Part shown: positions 38,696-47,158 of the stretch, piece after piece
How the letters are laid out: each line of letters begins with the position of its first letter
Position numbering within the stretch: the first letter of the stretch is position 1
DNA from: Pseudomonadota bacterium
GTDB taxonomy: Bacteria; Chloroflexota; UBA6077; JAJPGT01
Direction of reading: 5' to 3'
DNA: 64,000 nt
Assembly (NCBI GenBank): GCA_021325655.1
Contig: JAJPGT010000095.1
Location: 30,277-94,276, forward strand
Position numbers and translations under genes: made by a program
Notes under the pieces: model-generated
Told to the model about the DNA's origin: nothing
The model's database searches: none
What the model saw: the letters and a program-made list of their open reading frames with translations, nothing else

Positions 38696-38795
38696 CCTGC
38701 TGGCCGGGCGGTCCTCCGCTTCGTAGAATCGAAAGCGCACTCCCTGAGGTGCCGGGCCGCGCGCCGTCGGCTGCCCGCGCCCGGAAAGGCACGGC

Positions 38796-40292
38796 GTGTT
38801 CGAACCCTACGTCGAGGATCGCCTGATCCGCCAGCGGCTCGAGAAGGTGGAGGAGCTGCGGCGGCAAGGGATCGACCCCTACCCGATTCGCGCTCGACGG
38901 AGCCACCTGGCCGCAGAGGCGCTCGCCCGCTTCGATGAGCACCCGGGTGAGCACGTCTGCGTCGCCGGCCGGCTCGTCGGTGGCAAGCGGGTCAAGGGCG
39001 GCCAGTCCTTCGTCCACCTGCTGGACGACAGCGGCCGTATTCAGGTGTCGTTCCGCCGCGACATCCTCGGCGAGGAGCGCTACCGCTTTTTCCTGGACTT
39101 TATCGACCCGGGCGACTTCTTCAGCGCCTGCGGCGAGACATTCCGCACCCGGACCGGCGAGGTCACGGTCCAGGCCAGGGAGGTGACGCTGCTGGCCAAG
39201 GCGCTGCGGGAGCCGCCTGACAAGTGGCACGGGCTGACCGACCCCGAGAAGCGGCTGCGGCGCCGCTACCTGGACCTGATCGCGAACCCGGAGGTTCGCG
39301 CCGTCTTCATCCAGCGCGCCCGGGCGATCCAGGCGCTGCGGACGATGCTGTACGAACGCGGCTTCGTGGAGGTGGAGACACCGGTGCTGCAGCCGCTGGC
39401 GGGCGGCGGCGCCGCCCGGCCGTTCGGCACCTACTCGAACGCGCTGGAGCAGCCGCTGTTCCTGCGGATTGCGCTGGAGCTGTACCTCAAGCGCTGCATC
39501 ATCGGGGGGATCGAGCGCGTCTTCGAGATCGGTAAGAATTTCCGCAATGAGGGCATCTCCTTCAAGCACCACCCTGAGTTCACCATGCTGGAGCTGTACC
39601 AGGCGTATGCCGACTACCAGGACATCATGCGGCTGACGGAAGTGCTGGTAGCCGGCATGGCGGAGGCGGTGCGCGGAACCACGCGGGTCCAATGGGTGGA
39701 CAAGGAGGGGGCGCCGACGGAGATCGAGCTGGCGCCGCCCTGGCGGCGGATGGCGCTCCGCGAGGCGCTCATCGAGTACGCCCGGATCGACTACCGGGAG
39801 CATCCGGATGACGCCGAGCTCCGTGCCATGGCACGCGAGCGCGGGCTGCCGGTGGAGTCGAGCTGGAGTCGCGGCAAGGTGCTGGATGAGCTGCTGACCG
39901 TGTTCGTCGAGCCCAAGCTGGTCCAGCCCACGTTTCTGATCGACTATCCGGTGGAATACCCGGGCTCGACGCTGGCGAAGCCGAAGCCCGGCAGCCCGGG
40001 CGAGGTGGAGCGCTTCGAGGCGTTCGTCGGCGGGATGGAGATCGCCAACGCCTTTTCTGAACTGAACGACCCGGTCGAGCAGCGCCTTCGCTTCGAGGAG
40101 CAGGCGCGGCTGAAGGCCGCCGGCGATGAGGAGGCCCAGCCGTATGACGAGGACTTCGTCGAGGCGATGGAGTATGGCATGCCACCTACCGGCGGGATGG
40201 GGATGGGGATCGACCGCGTGGTCATGCTCCTCACCGGGCAGACGAGCATCCGCGACGTCATCCTGTTCCCCCAACTGCGCTCGCGCGACTGA
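38796..40292 (+). CDS. lysS: lysyl-tRNA synthetase, class II
   Basis: 498 aa. The N-terminal OB-fold binds the anticodon (VCVAGRLVGGKRVKGGQSFV). Motif 1 is in FVEVETPVLQPLAGGGAARP, motif 2 in IGKNFRNEGISFKHHPEFTM, then ELYQAYADY, and motif 3 in GMGMGIDRVVMLLT. GTG 38796 follows GGAAAGG. A TAGAAT box 67 bases upstream (38724-38729) could give it its own promoter in addition to readthrough from greA. The serS gene starts 13 bases after its stop. Assignment is secure. Confidence 0.97.
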   Translation: MFEPYVEDRLIRQRLEKVEELRRQGIDPYPIRARRSHLAAEALARFDEHPGEHVCVAGRLVGGKRVKGGQSFVHLLDDSGRIQVSFRRDILGEERYRFFLDFIDPGDFFSACGETFRTRTGEVTVQAREVTLLAKALREPPDKWHGLTDPEKRLRRRYLDLIANPEVRAVFIQRARAIQALRTMLYERGFVEVETPVLQPLAGGGAARPFGTYSNALEQPLFLRIALELYLKRCIIGGIERVFEIGKNFRNEGISFKHHPEFTMLELYQAYADYQDIMRLTEVLVAGMAEAVRGTTRVQWVDKEGAPTEIELAPPWRRMALREALIEYARIDYREHPDDAELRAMARERGLPVESSWSRGKVLDELLTVFVEPKLVQPTFLIDYPVEYPGSTLAKPKPGSPGEVERFEAFVGGMEIANAFSELNDPVEQRLRFEEQARLKAAGDEEAQPYDEDFVEAMEYGMPPTGGMGMGIDRVVMLLTGQTSIRDVILFPQLRSRD

Positions 40293-40305
40293 CGAGGAGG
40301 GGAAG

Positions 40306-41580
40306 ATGCTAGCCGCGAGCCTGATCCGCGAGCATCCTGAGCAGGTCCGGGCGATGCTGCTGGCCCGGGGTGACGATCCGGCCCAGGTGGATCGGATCCT
40401 CGGGCTGGATGCGCGCCGCCGAGCACTGCTGCAGGAAGAGGAGTCGCTGCGGGCGGAGCGCAAGCGCGGCAGCAAGGCCCAGGCCGGCCAGCCGATCGAC
40501 CCGGCCACACGCGAGCACTTGCGCGGGCTCGGCGAGCGGATCGAGGGCCTCGCTCGGGAGCGCGCCGAGGTCGAGGCCGAGCTCCAGGACCTGCTGGCTC
40601 GGCTGCCCAACATGCCGGATGAGGGTGTGCCGGTGGGCCACAGCGAGGAGGAGAACGTCCTGGTGCGGACCTGGGGCACGCTGCGCGCGTTCGACTTCAC
40701 CCCGCTGCCGCACTGGGAGCTGGGGGAACGGCTCGGGATTATCGACCTGCCTCGGGCGGCGAAGCTCTCCGGCGCCCGCTTTACCCTCTTCAAGGGGGCC
40801 GGGGCGCTGCTGGAGCGGGCGCTGATCGACTTCATGCTTGACGTGCACACCCGCGAGCACGGCTACACCGAGATCGCCCCACCCTACCTGGTGCGCTCGG
40901 ACGTAGTCTATGGCAGCGGGCAGCTCCCACGCTTCGGCGACACGATGTACCGCGACGCGGAGGAGGACCTCTGGCTGATCCCGACCGCCGAGGTACCGCT
41001 GGTGAATCTTCATCGCGACGAGATCCTGGAGCCCGGGACCCTGCCGCTGCTGTACGTCGCGGCAACCCCCTGCTTCCGGCGCGAGCGGGTGGCGGCGGGC
41101 CGAGACGTGCGGGGGATCAAGCGCGTCCACCAGTTCGACAAGGTCGAGATGGTCCGCTTTACCGCGCCCGAGGAGTCGGCCGCAGCGCTGGAACAGCTTG
41201 TCGGCAACGCCGAGGACATCTTCCAGCGGCTCGGGCTGCCCTACCAGGTGTGGCTGCTGTGTACGGGCGAGATGAGCTCGGCGATGCGGCGCACCTATGA
41301 TCTCAACGTCTGGGCGCCGGGCTCGGGCGAGTGGCAGGAGGCGTCGAGCTGCTCGAACGCCGGCGATTACCAGGCACGCCGGGCGAACATCCGTTTCCGC
41401 CGCGCACCCGGCGGCCCGACCGAGTTTGTCCACACGCTGAACGGCTCGGGCGTGGCGCTGCCGCGCACGATGATCGCGCTGCTGGAGCAGTATCAGCAGG
41501 CGGACGGCAGTGTGGTGATCCCGGAGGCGCTGCGCCCCTACATGCACGGCCTGGAGCGGATCACGCCGCCCGCATCCTGA
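40306..41580 (+). CDS. serS: seryl-tRNA synthetase
   Basis: 424 aa. An antiparallel coiled-coil arm (about 28-105) contacts the long variable arm of tRNA-Ser. The class II core shows GFTEI-like HGYTEIAPPYLV, motif 2 ATPCFRRERVAAGRDVRG, IHQFDKVE-like VHQFDKVEMVRF, and EASSCSNAGDYQARRANI with motif 3 LNGSGVALPRTMIALLE. ATG 40306 has GAGGAGGGGA ahead. It lies 13 bases after lysS, indicating one operon. Unusually, the conserved start of the core reads LGERLGIIDLPRAAKLSG, still within the family range. Confidence 0.97.
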   Translation: MLAASLIREHPEQVRAMLLARGDDPAQVDRILGLDARRRALLQEEESLRAERKRGSKAQAGQPIDPATREHLRGLGERIEGLARERAEVEAELQDLLARLPNMPDEGVPVGHSEEENVLVRTWGTLRAFDFTPLPHWELGERLGIIDLPRAAKLSGARFTLFKGAGALLERALIDFMLDVHTREHGYTEIAPPYLVRSDVVYGSGQLPRFGDTMYRDAEEDLWLIPTAEVPLVNLHRDEILEPGTLPLLYVAATPCFRRERVAAGRDVRGIKRVHQFDKVEMVRFTAPEESAAALEQLVGNAEDIFQRLGLPYQVWLLCTGEMSSAMRRTYDLNVWAPGSGEWQEASSCSNAGDYQARRANIRFRRAPGGPTEFVHTLNGSGVALPRTMIALLEQYQQADGSVVIPEALRPYMHGLERITPPAS

Positions 41581-41620
41581 CGGCCGCGCGAATGCACAGC
41601 GGCGCCGCGCCGAGCGCAGG

Positions 41621-41650
41621 TTGCCGCGCGTTCCGGGCACTGGGTAGCAT
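41621..41650 (+). promoter_or_regulatory. possible glyS promoter giving a leaderless mRNA
   Basis: TTGCCG, 18 bases, TAGCAT (41645-41650). The -10 ends six bases before the glyS ATG, so transcription would begin at or next to the start codon. This agrees with the lack of any ribosome-binding sequence before glyS. Confidence 0.4.
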
Positions 41651-41656
41651 TCCGAT

Positions 41657-43045
41657 ATGTCCGTCCCACCGTCGAGCCTTTCCGCCTCCGCCTCGGCTGC
41701 CGTCTCCGCCGCGCCCACATTTCCCCCCTACGAGCGCAGCGGCTACCGCCTGCAAGACCTCTCCAAGCTCGTGGCGCTGTGCAAACGCCGGGGCTTCATC
41801 TTTCCCTCGAGCGAGATCTACGGCGGCTTCGCCTCCGTCTGGGATTACGGCCCGCTCGGCTTCCTCCTGAAGAACAATATTAAGGCCGCCTGGATGCGCT
41901 CGATGGTCCAGCTCCGTGACGACATCGTCCCGCTGGATTCAGCAATCCTGATGCATCCGCGGGTCTGGGTTGCCTCGGGCCACCTGGAGCACTTCTCCGA
42001 TCCTCTGGTGGAGTGCCAGCGCTGCAACAGCCGCTTCCGTGCTGACGAGGTGGAGGGGAGCATCTGTCCGAACTGTGGCGGGGCGCTGGGCGAGCCGCGG
42101 CAGTTCAACACGATGTTCAAGACGTTCGTCGGCCCGGTGGAGGACGAGGCGAGTGTCGCCTACCTGCGGCCCGAAACGGCGCAGGGGATCTTCGTGAACC
42201 TGAAGAACGTCCTGGACACGATGCGGCGCAAGCTGCCGTTCGGGATCTGCCAGATCGGCAAGGCGTTCCGCAACGAGATCACCACCGGCAACTTCATCTT
42301 CCGCGTCCGCGAGTTCGAGCAGATGGAGCTGGAGTACTTCACCCGGCCGGACGACGCGGAGCGGGCGTACGAGGCGTGGCTCCAGGCGCGGATGGACTGG
42401 TATACGCGGCTGGGGCTCCGCCCGGAGTCGCTGCGGCTGCATCGCAAGGAGCGGGATGAGCTGGCGCACTACGCGCTGGCCGGGGCGGATATCGAGTTCC
42501 TGTTCCCGTTCGGCTGGGGGGAGCTGGAGGGGATCGCCAACCGGGGCGACTACGACCTGGCACGGCACGAGGAGATGAGCGGTGAGCGGCTCACCTACTT
42601 CGACGAGGAGACGCGGGAGCACGTGCGTCCCTATGTCGTCGAGCCCTCCGCGGGGGTGGACCGCAACGTGCTCGCCTTCCTGTCCGACGCCTACGACGAG
42701 GAGCCGGACAAGGAGGAGATTCGGGTCGTGCTGCGGCTGCACCCGGTGCTGGCGCCGTACAAGGTGGCGGTGCTGCCGATCGTCCGCAAGCCCGAGCTGA
42801 TCGACTTCGCCCGTGAGGTGCAGGAGCTGCTGCGGCCGCACGTGATGACGTTCTACGACGAGACGAGCACCATCGGCCGGCGCTACCGGCGCCAGGACGA
42901 GATCGGAACCCCCTGGTGCGTCACTGTCGACCGCCAGTCACTGGAGGACGGAACGGTCACGGTGCGCGACCGGGATACGATGGTGCAGGTGCGCCTCCAC
43001 CGCGCCGAGCTCGTCCCCTGGATCCGCGAACGACTCGAGTTCTAA
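41657..43045 (+). CDS. glyS: glycyl-tRNA synthetase (alpha2, dimeric type)
   Basis: 462-aa single-chain GlyRS of the eukaryote/archaea/Thermus type, not the alpha2-beta2 form. Motif regions are SEIYGGFASVWDYGPLG, RPETAQGIFVNLKNVLD and QIGKAFRNEITTGNFIFRVR. A zinc-ribbon-like insert is present (CQRCNSRFRADEVEGSICPNC), and the C-terminal anticodon domain starts at VAVLPIVRKPEL. There is no ribosome site before ATG 41657. The first 25 residues (Ser/Ala rich) are not conserved, so a later start is possible. It stands 76 bases after serS and 54 before ppdK. Confidence 0.96.
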   Translation: MSVPPSSLSASASAAVSAAPTFPPYERSGYRLQDLSKLVALCKRRGFIFPSSEIYGGFASVWDYGPLGFLLKNNIKAAWMRSMVQLRDDIVPLDSAILMHPRVWVASGHLEHFSDPLVECQRCNSRFRADEVEGSICPNCGGALGEPRQFNTMFKTFVGPVEDEASVAYLRPETAQGIFVNLKNVLDTMRRKLPFGICQIGKAFRNEITTGNFIFRVREFEQMELEYFTRPDDAERAYEAWLQARMDWYTRLGLRPESLRLHRKERDELAHYALAGADIEFLFPFGWGELEGIANRGDYDLARHEEMSGERLTYFDEETREHVRPYVVEPSAGVDRNVLAFLSDAYDEEPDKEEIRVVLRLHPVLAPYKVAVLPIVRKPELIDFAREVQELLRPHVMTFYDETSTIGRRYRRQDEIGTPWCVTVDRQSLEDGTVTVRDRDTMVQVRLHRAELVPWIRERLEF

Positions 43046-43099
43046 GCGTGGCCGGGCGCGGAGAAGGCGCGCCCGGGCGCACCCCTGAGGAGGAAGCAC

Positions 43100-45955
43100 A
43101 TGGTGCAAGTGAGCGCCGCTGAGCGCCCGGCCGGAGCCGAGACCACCAAGTGGGTCTACCTGTTCCGTGAGGGCAGCGCCGACATGCGCGACCTGCTGGG
43201 CGGCAAGGGCGCCGGCGTCGCCGGGATGACCCGCGCGGGCCTGCCCGTTCCGCCCGGCTTCACCATCACCACCCAGGCCTGCAACGCCTACTTCGCTAAC
43301 CGCAACCAGTTCCCGCCCGGGATGTGGGACCAGGTGCTGGCGGCGCTGCGGACCCTGGAGCAGGAGTCCGGAAAGCGGTTCGGCGACCCGTCCAACCCGC
43401 TGCTCGTCTCCGTTCGCTCCGGCGCCAAGTTCTCGATGCCGGGGATGATGGACACCGTCCTGAACCTGGGGCTCAATGACGAGACGGTCGAGGGGCTGGC
43501 CCGGCTGACGAACAACCCGCGCTTCGCCTACGACGCCTACCGCCGCTTCGTCCAGATGTTCGGCCGGATCGTGCTGGACATCCCGGCCGAGAAGTTCGAC
43601 GAGGTGTTCGAGGGCTACAAGCGCCGGCTGGGAGCGAAGGCCGACACAGATCTGGACGCCGAGGCGCTCAAGCAGATCACGCAGGAGTTCAAGGAGATCG
43701 TCCGGCGGGAGACCGGGAAGCCGTTCCCGTCCGACCCGCTGGAGCAGCTCCGCCTCGCCATCGCCGCGGTGTTCGACTCCTGGATGGGCAAGCGCGCGGT
43801 GGATTACCGCAACTTCAACAAGATCCCGCACGACCTGGGGACCGCGGTCAACGTGCAGATGATGGTCTTCGGGAATATGGGCGACGACTCGGGTACGGGC
43901 GTCGCGTTCAGCCGCAACCCCGAAACCGGCGAGAACGCACTGTACGGCGAGTTCCTGCCCAACGCCCAGGGCGAGGATGTCGTCGCCGGCATCCGTACCC
44001 CGCTGCCGATCTCGAAGATGCAGCAGGTCTGGCCCGACGTCTACCAACAGTTTCGCGACATCGCCCATCGGCTGGAGCAAACCTACCGTGACGTGCAGGA
44101 TATGGAGTTCACCGTCGAGCGTGGCAAGCTCTACATGCTCCAGACCCGCACCGGCAAGCGCACCGCCAAGGCGGCGGTGAAGATCGCGGTCGACATGGTG
44201 CAGGAGGGGCTGATCTCCAAGGAGGAGGCGGTCCTGCGGGTGGAGCCGAGCCACGTCGAGCAGCTCCTGCTGCCACGGTTTGAGCAGAAGGACAAGCAGG
44301 CGGCGGTGCAGGCCGGCCGGCTGCTCACGACCGGCATCCCGGCCTCGCCGGGCGCGGCCGTGGGCGCAGCGATCTTCGACGCCGACCGAGCCGAGGAACG
44401 GGCGCTGAAGGGCGAACGGGTGATCCTGGTGCGTCCCGAGACGTCGCCCGAGGATGTCCACGGGATGATTCCTGCCGAAGGGGTGCTGACCGCTCGGGGC
44501 GGGAAGACCAGCCATGCCGCGGTGGTGGCGCGCGGGATGGGCAAGCCGGCGGTCGTTGGCGCCGAGGCGCTCGCCATCGACCTGGCGAAGCGGACGATGA
44601 GCGTGGGCAACACGACAATCGCTGAGGGCGACGTCATCTCGATCGACGGCTCTACCGGCGAGGTGATCGCCGGGGAGCTCCCGAAGATCGAGCCGCGCTT
44701 TTCCGAGGAGCGGGAGCTGGCGCAGATCCTGGCCTGGGCGGACGAGATCCGCCGGCTCGGCTGCTGGGCCAACGCGGACTATCCGCGCGATGCCCGCAAG
44801 GCGCGGGAGCTGGGGGCGGAGGGCATTGGCCTCTGCCGCACCGAGCATATGTTTATGGAAGAGGAGCGGCTCCCCTACGTCCAGCAGATGATCCTGTCCG
44901 CCCCGGAGGCGGCCAAGCTGCTGCGGCCGATTCGCCAGCTCCGCGAGCAGCTCGTCGGCGACCTAGCGGACGACACCCGCGCCGACCTGGAGCGGAAGCT
45001 GCGGCAGGCGCAGGCCGCGGCCGACGCTTCCCCGGCGGTGAAGCGGTACCTGGAAGCGCTCGACCGGCTGCTGGAGTTCCAGCGCTCCGACTTCGTCGGC
45101 ATCCTGGAGGCGATGGAGGGGCTGCCGGTCATTATCCGCCTGATCGACCCGCCGCTCCACGAGTTCCTGCCGAGCCACGAGGAGCTGCTGAAGCGGGTGG
45201 TGGCGGCCCAGGCGACCGGGCAGCCGGCTGCGGCCTATGCCGAGGACGCAGCGCTACTGGCCGCCGTCGAGTCGATGCGCGAGCAGAACCCGATGCTTGG
45301 TCTGCGTGGCATTCGCCTGGGGATCCTGTATCCCGAGATCATCCAGATGCAGACGCGGGCGATCCTGGAAGCGGCGACGGAGCTGGCCGAGCGTGGCGTC
45401 GAGACCAGACCGGAGATCATGATCCCGCTCGTCGGCGACGTGGCAGAACTGCGCGCGGTGCGGCGAGAGCTGGAGCCGGTGGCGCGGGAGGTGACGGCCA
45501 AGGCGAGCAAGGCGGTCCATTACAAGTTCGGCACGATGATCGAGATTCCGCGCGCGGCGCTGACCGCGGGCCAGATCGCCAGTGAAGCCGAGTTCTTCAG
45601 CTTTGGGACCAACGACCTGACGCAGACGACCTACGGCTTCTCGCGCGACGATGCCGAGGCGAAGTTCCTGGCCTACTACATGGACCAGAAGCTGCTGCCG
45701 GTGAGCCCGTTCCAGGTGCTGGATCGGGCCGGGGTTGGCAAGTTGATGATGATGGCGGTACAGGACGGCCGGGCGACTCGCCAGGATCTGGAGGTGGGCA
45801 TCTGCGGCGAGCACGGCGGCGACCCGTCGTCGATCGAGTTCTGCCACCAGATCGGGCTGGATTACGTGAGCGCCTCGCCGTATCGCGTCCCAGTGGCGCG
45901 CTTGGCCGCCGCGCAGGCGGCGATCCGCCACGCTGGGAGCGAAAAGGATCGCTAA
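43100..45955 (+). CDS. ppdK: pyruvate, phosphate dikinase
   Basis: 951-aa enzyme interconverting pyruvate, ATP and Pi with phosphoenolpyruvate, AMP and PPi. The nucleotide-grasp domain begins with GGKGAGVAGMTRAGLPVPPG. The swivelling phosphohistidine domain has GGKTSHAAVVARG with His472. The C-terminal PEP-binding TIM barrel ends in CGEHGGDPSSI. It is longer than the usual 870-900 residues; about 50 extra residues (near 602-651, LRQLREQLVGDLADD-like helical, charged) lie between the IILS/APEA segment and LLEFQRSDFVG. AGGAGGAAG precedes ATG 43100. A 17-bp inverted repeat just after its stop may be its terminator. Confidence 0.96.
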   Translation: MVQVSAAERPAGAETTKWVYLFREGSADMRDLLGGKGAGVAGMTRAGLPVPPGFTITTQACNAYFANRNQFPPGMWDQVLAALRTLEQESGKRFGDPSNPLLVSVRSGAKFSMPGMMDTVLNLGLNDETVEGLARLTNNPRFAYDAYRRFVQMFGRIVLDIPAEKFDEVFEGYKRRLGAKADTDLDAEALKQITQEFKEIVRRETGKPFPSDPLEQLRLAIAAVFDSWMGKRAVDYRNFNKIPHDLGTAVNVQMMVFGNMGDDSGTGVAFSRNPETGENALYGEFLPNAQGEDVVAGIRTPLPISKMQQVWPDVYQQFRDIAHRLEQTYRDVQDMEFTVERGKLYMLQTRTGKRTAKAAVKIAVDMVQEGLISKEEAVLRVEPSHVEQLLLPRFEQKDKQAAVQAGRLLTTGIPASPGAAVGAAIFDADRAEERALKGERVILVRPETSPEDVHGMIPAEGVLTARGGKTSHAAVVARGMGKPAVVGAEALAIDLAKRTMSVGNTTIAEGDVISIDGSTGEVIAGELPKIEPRFSEERELAQILAWADEIRRLGCWANADYPRDARKARELGAEGIGLCRTEHMFMEEERLPYVQQMILSAPEAAKLLRPIRQLREQLVGDLADDTRADLERKLRQAQAAADASPAVKRYLEALDRLLEFQRSDFVGILEAMEGLPVIIRLIDPPLHEFLPSHEELLKRVVAAQATGQPAAAYAEDAALLAAVESMREQNPMLGLRGIRLGILYPEIIQMQTRAILEAATELAERGVETRPEIMIPLVGDVAELRAVRRELEPVAREVTAKASKAVHYKFGTMIEIPRAALTAGQIASEAEFFSFGTNDLTQTTYGFSRDDAEAKFLAYYMDQKLLPVSPFQVLDRAGVGKLMMMAVQDGRATRQDLEVGICGEHGGDPSSIEFCHQIGLDYVSASPYRVPVARLAAAQAAIRHAGSEKDR

Positions 45956-47158
45956 GTGGCCGAGACGGCCAGCAGTCCGGCGTCGCGCCAGACCCCTGTG
46001 CCAGGGTCTGGCGCGACGCCGTTTCTCCGCGCCCGGGTGCGGCGGCATCCGGAAGTTCGCGCGCGGCTGGAGGAGGCGGAGGAGCGCCTGTCCAAGTTTG
46101 CCGCGCGCAGTCGGCTCAGCCGGGGGCGCGCGGTTCCCGAGCCGCCGGACGACATGCGCACCGCGTTCCAGCGGGACCGTGACCGGATCATTCACTCCAA
46201 AGCGTTCCGCCGGCTCAAGCACAAGACCCAGGTCTTCATCGCCCCAGTGGGCGACCACTACCGCACCCGCCTGACCCATACCATCGAGGTTGTCCAGGTC
46301 GCCCGCTCCATCGCCCGGGCGCTCAACCTGAATGAAGACCTGACGGAGGCGATCGCGCTCGGGCACGACCTGGGACACACCGCGTTCGGCCACGCCGGCG
46401 AAGAGGCGCTGGCGGAGGTGCTGCCCGGCGGATTTCGCCACAACGAGCAGAGCGTCCGGGTAGTGGAGGTGCTGGAGAAGGATGGCCGCGGCTTGAACTT
46501 GACGTGGGAAGTGCGAGACGGCATCCTGAAGCACTCCAAAGTCCGCGAGAGCATCTCGGCCGAAGCGTGGGGTATCGCCGAGACGCTCGAGGGACAGGTG
46601 GTCAAGGTGGCGGACAGCCTGGCGTACCTGGCCCACGACCTGGACGATGCCCGCCGCGCCGGCATCCTGGCGCACACGCCGCTGCCGCGGCGCTTCGTCG
46701 AAGCGCTCGGCGAGCGCACCTCGCAGATGATCGACGCGATGATCGCCGACGTCGTCGACTACAACTGGCGTGTGGCCGAGGGCGCCGGCAGCCACTGGCG
46801 CGAGGCGGTGGGCAATGGCGTTGCCATCGCCCCGAGCCCGGCCATGCTCGAAGTGCTGGACAGCCTGCGGGAGTTCATGTTCCGCAACGTCTACCGCGAC
46901 TCCATTGCGCAGCGCGACGTGCCCAAGGCCCGCTTCGTCCTGCATACGCTCTTCAAGCACTATCTGCGGCACCCTGAGCTGCTCCCCTCCGAACTGCGGG
47001 CTAACCCCCGCCGCGAACCACTCGAGCGGCTGGTGGCCGATCACGTGGCTGGAATGACAGATCGGTATGCTCTCAGCGAATTCGAGCGTCTATTCATTCC
47101 ACGCGCGTGGAGCGGGATGATGGACGTGCCGTCGGGCGGGGACGGAGATGAGCGATAG
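45956..47158 (+). CDS. dGTP triphosphohydrolase (deoxyguanosinetriphosphate triphosphohydrolase-like)
   Basis: 400-aa HD-domain enzyme that removes triphosphate from dNTPs. Metal ligands are in LTHTIEVVQVARSI and GHDLGHTAFGH, and FQRDRDRIIHSKAFRRLKHK with FRHNEQSVRVVEVL are family signatures. GTG 45956 directly follows the ppdK stop and has AAAGGATC ahead, but residues 1-25 are unconserved and their DNA forms a 17-bp perfect hairpin. A start downstream, for example GTG near 46038, is therefore possible. It overlaps dnaG by 11 bases, which suggests coupling; dgt-dnaG-rpoD is a common order in Firmicutes-like genomes. Confidence 0.9.
   Translation: MAETASSPASRQTPVPGSGATPFLRARVRRHPEVRARLEEAEERLSKFAARSRLSRGRAVPEPPDDMRTAFQRDRDRIIHSKAFRRLKHKTQVFIAPVGDHYRTRLTHTIEVVQVARSIARALNLNEDLTEAIALGHDLGHTAFGHAGEEALAEVLPGGFRHNEQSVRVVEVLEKDGRGLNLTWEVRDGILKHSKVRESISAEAWGIAETLEGQVVKVADSLAYLAHDLDDARRAGILAHTPLPRRFVEALGERTSQMIDAMIADVVDYNWRVAEGAGSHWREAVGNGVAIAPSPAMLEVLDSLREFMFRNVYRDSIAQRDVPKARFVLHTLFKHYLRHPELLPSELRANPRREPLERLVADHVAGMTDRYALSEFERLFIPRAWSGMMDVPSGGDGDER
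45979..46020. terminator. 17-bp perfect inverted repeat after ppdK / at dgt start
   Basis: GGCGTCGCGCCAGACCC and its exact reverse complement GGGTCTGGCGCGACGCC flank an eight-base spacer. It begins 24 bases after the ppdK stop codon and is followed by GTTTCTCC. It lies inside the dgt frame if the GTG at 45956 is used. A terminator for ppdK, or an inserted REP-like palindrome, explains it better than coding constraint. Confidence 0.5.

Noticed and set aside
38688..40850. 720-codon antisense frame opposite lysS and serS
   Set aside because: Same reason: a shadow of two well-supported synthetase genes, no family resemblance.
42938..44848. Long antisense open frame of over 600 codons opposite ppdK
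   Set aside because: It mirrors a real gene in GC-rich DNA, has no ribosome site, and its translation is Arg/His/Leu-rich without any motif.
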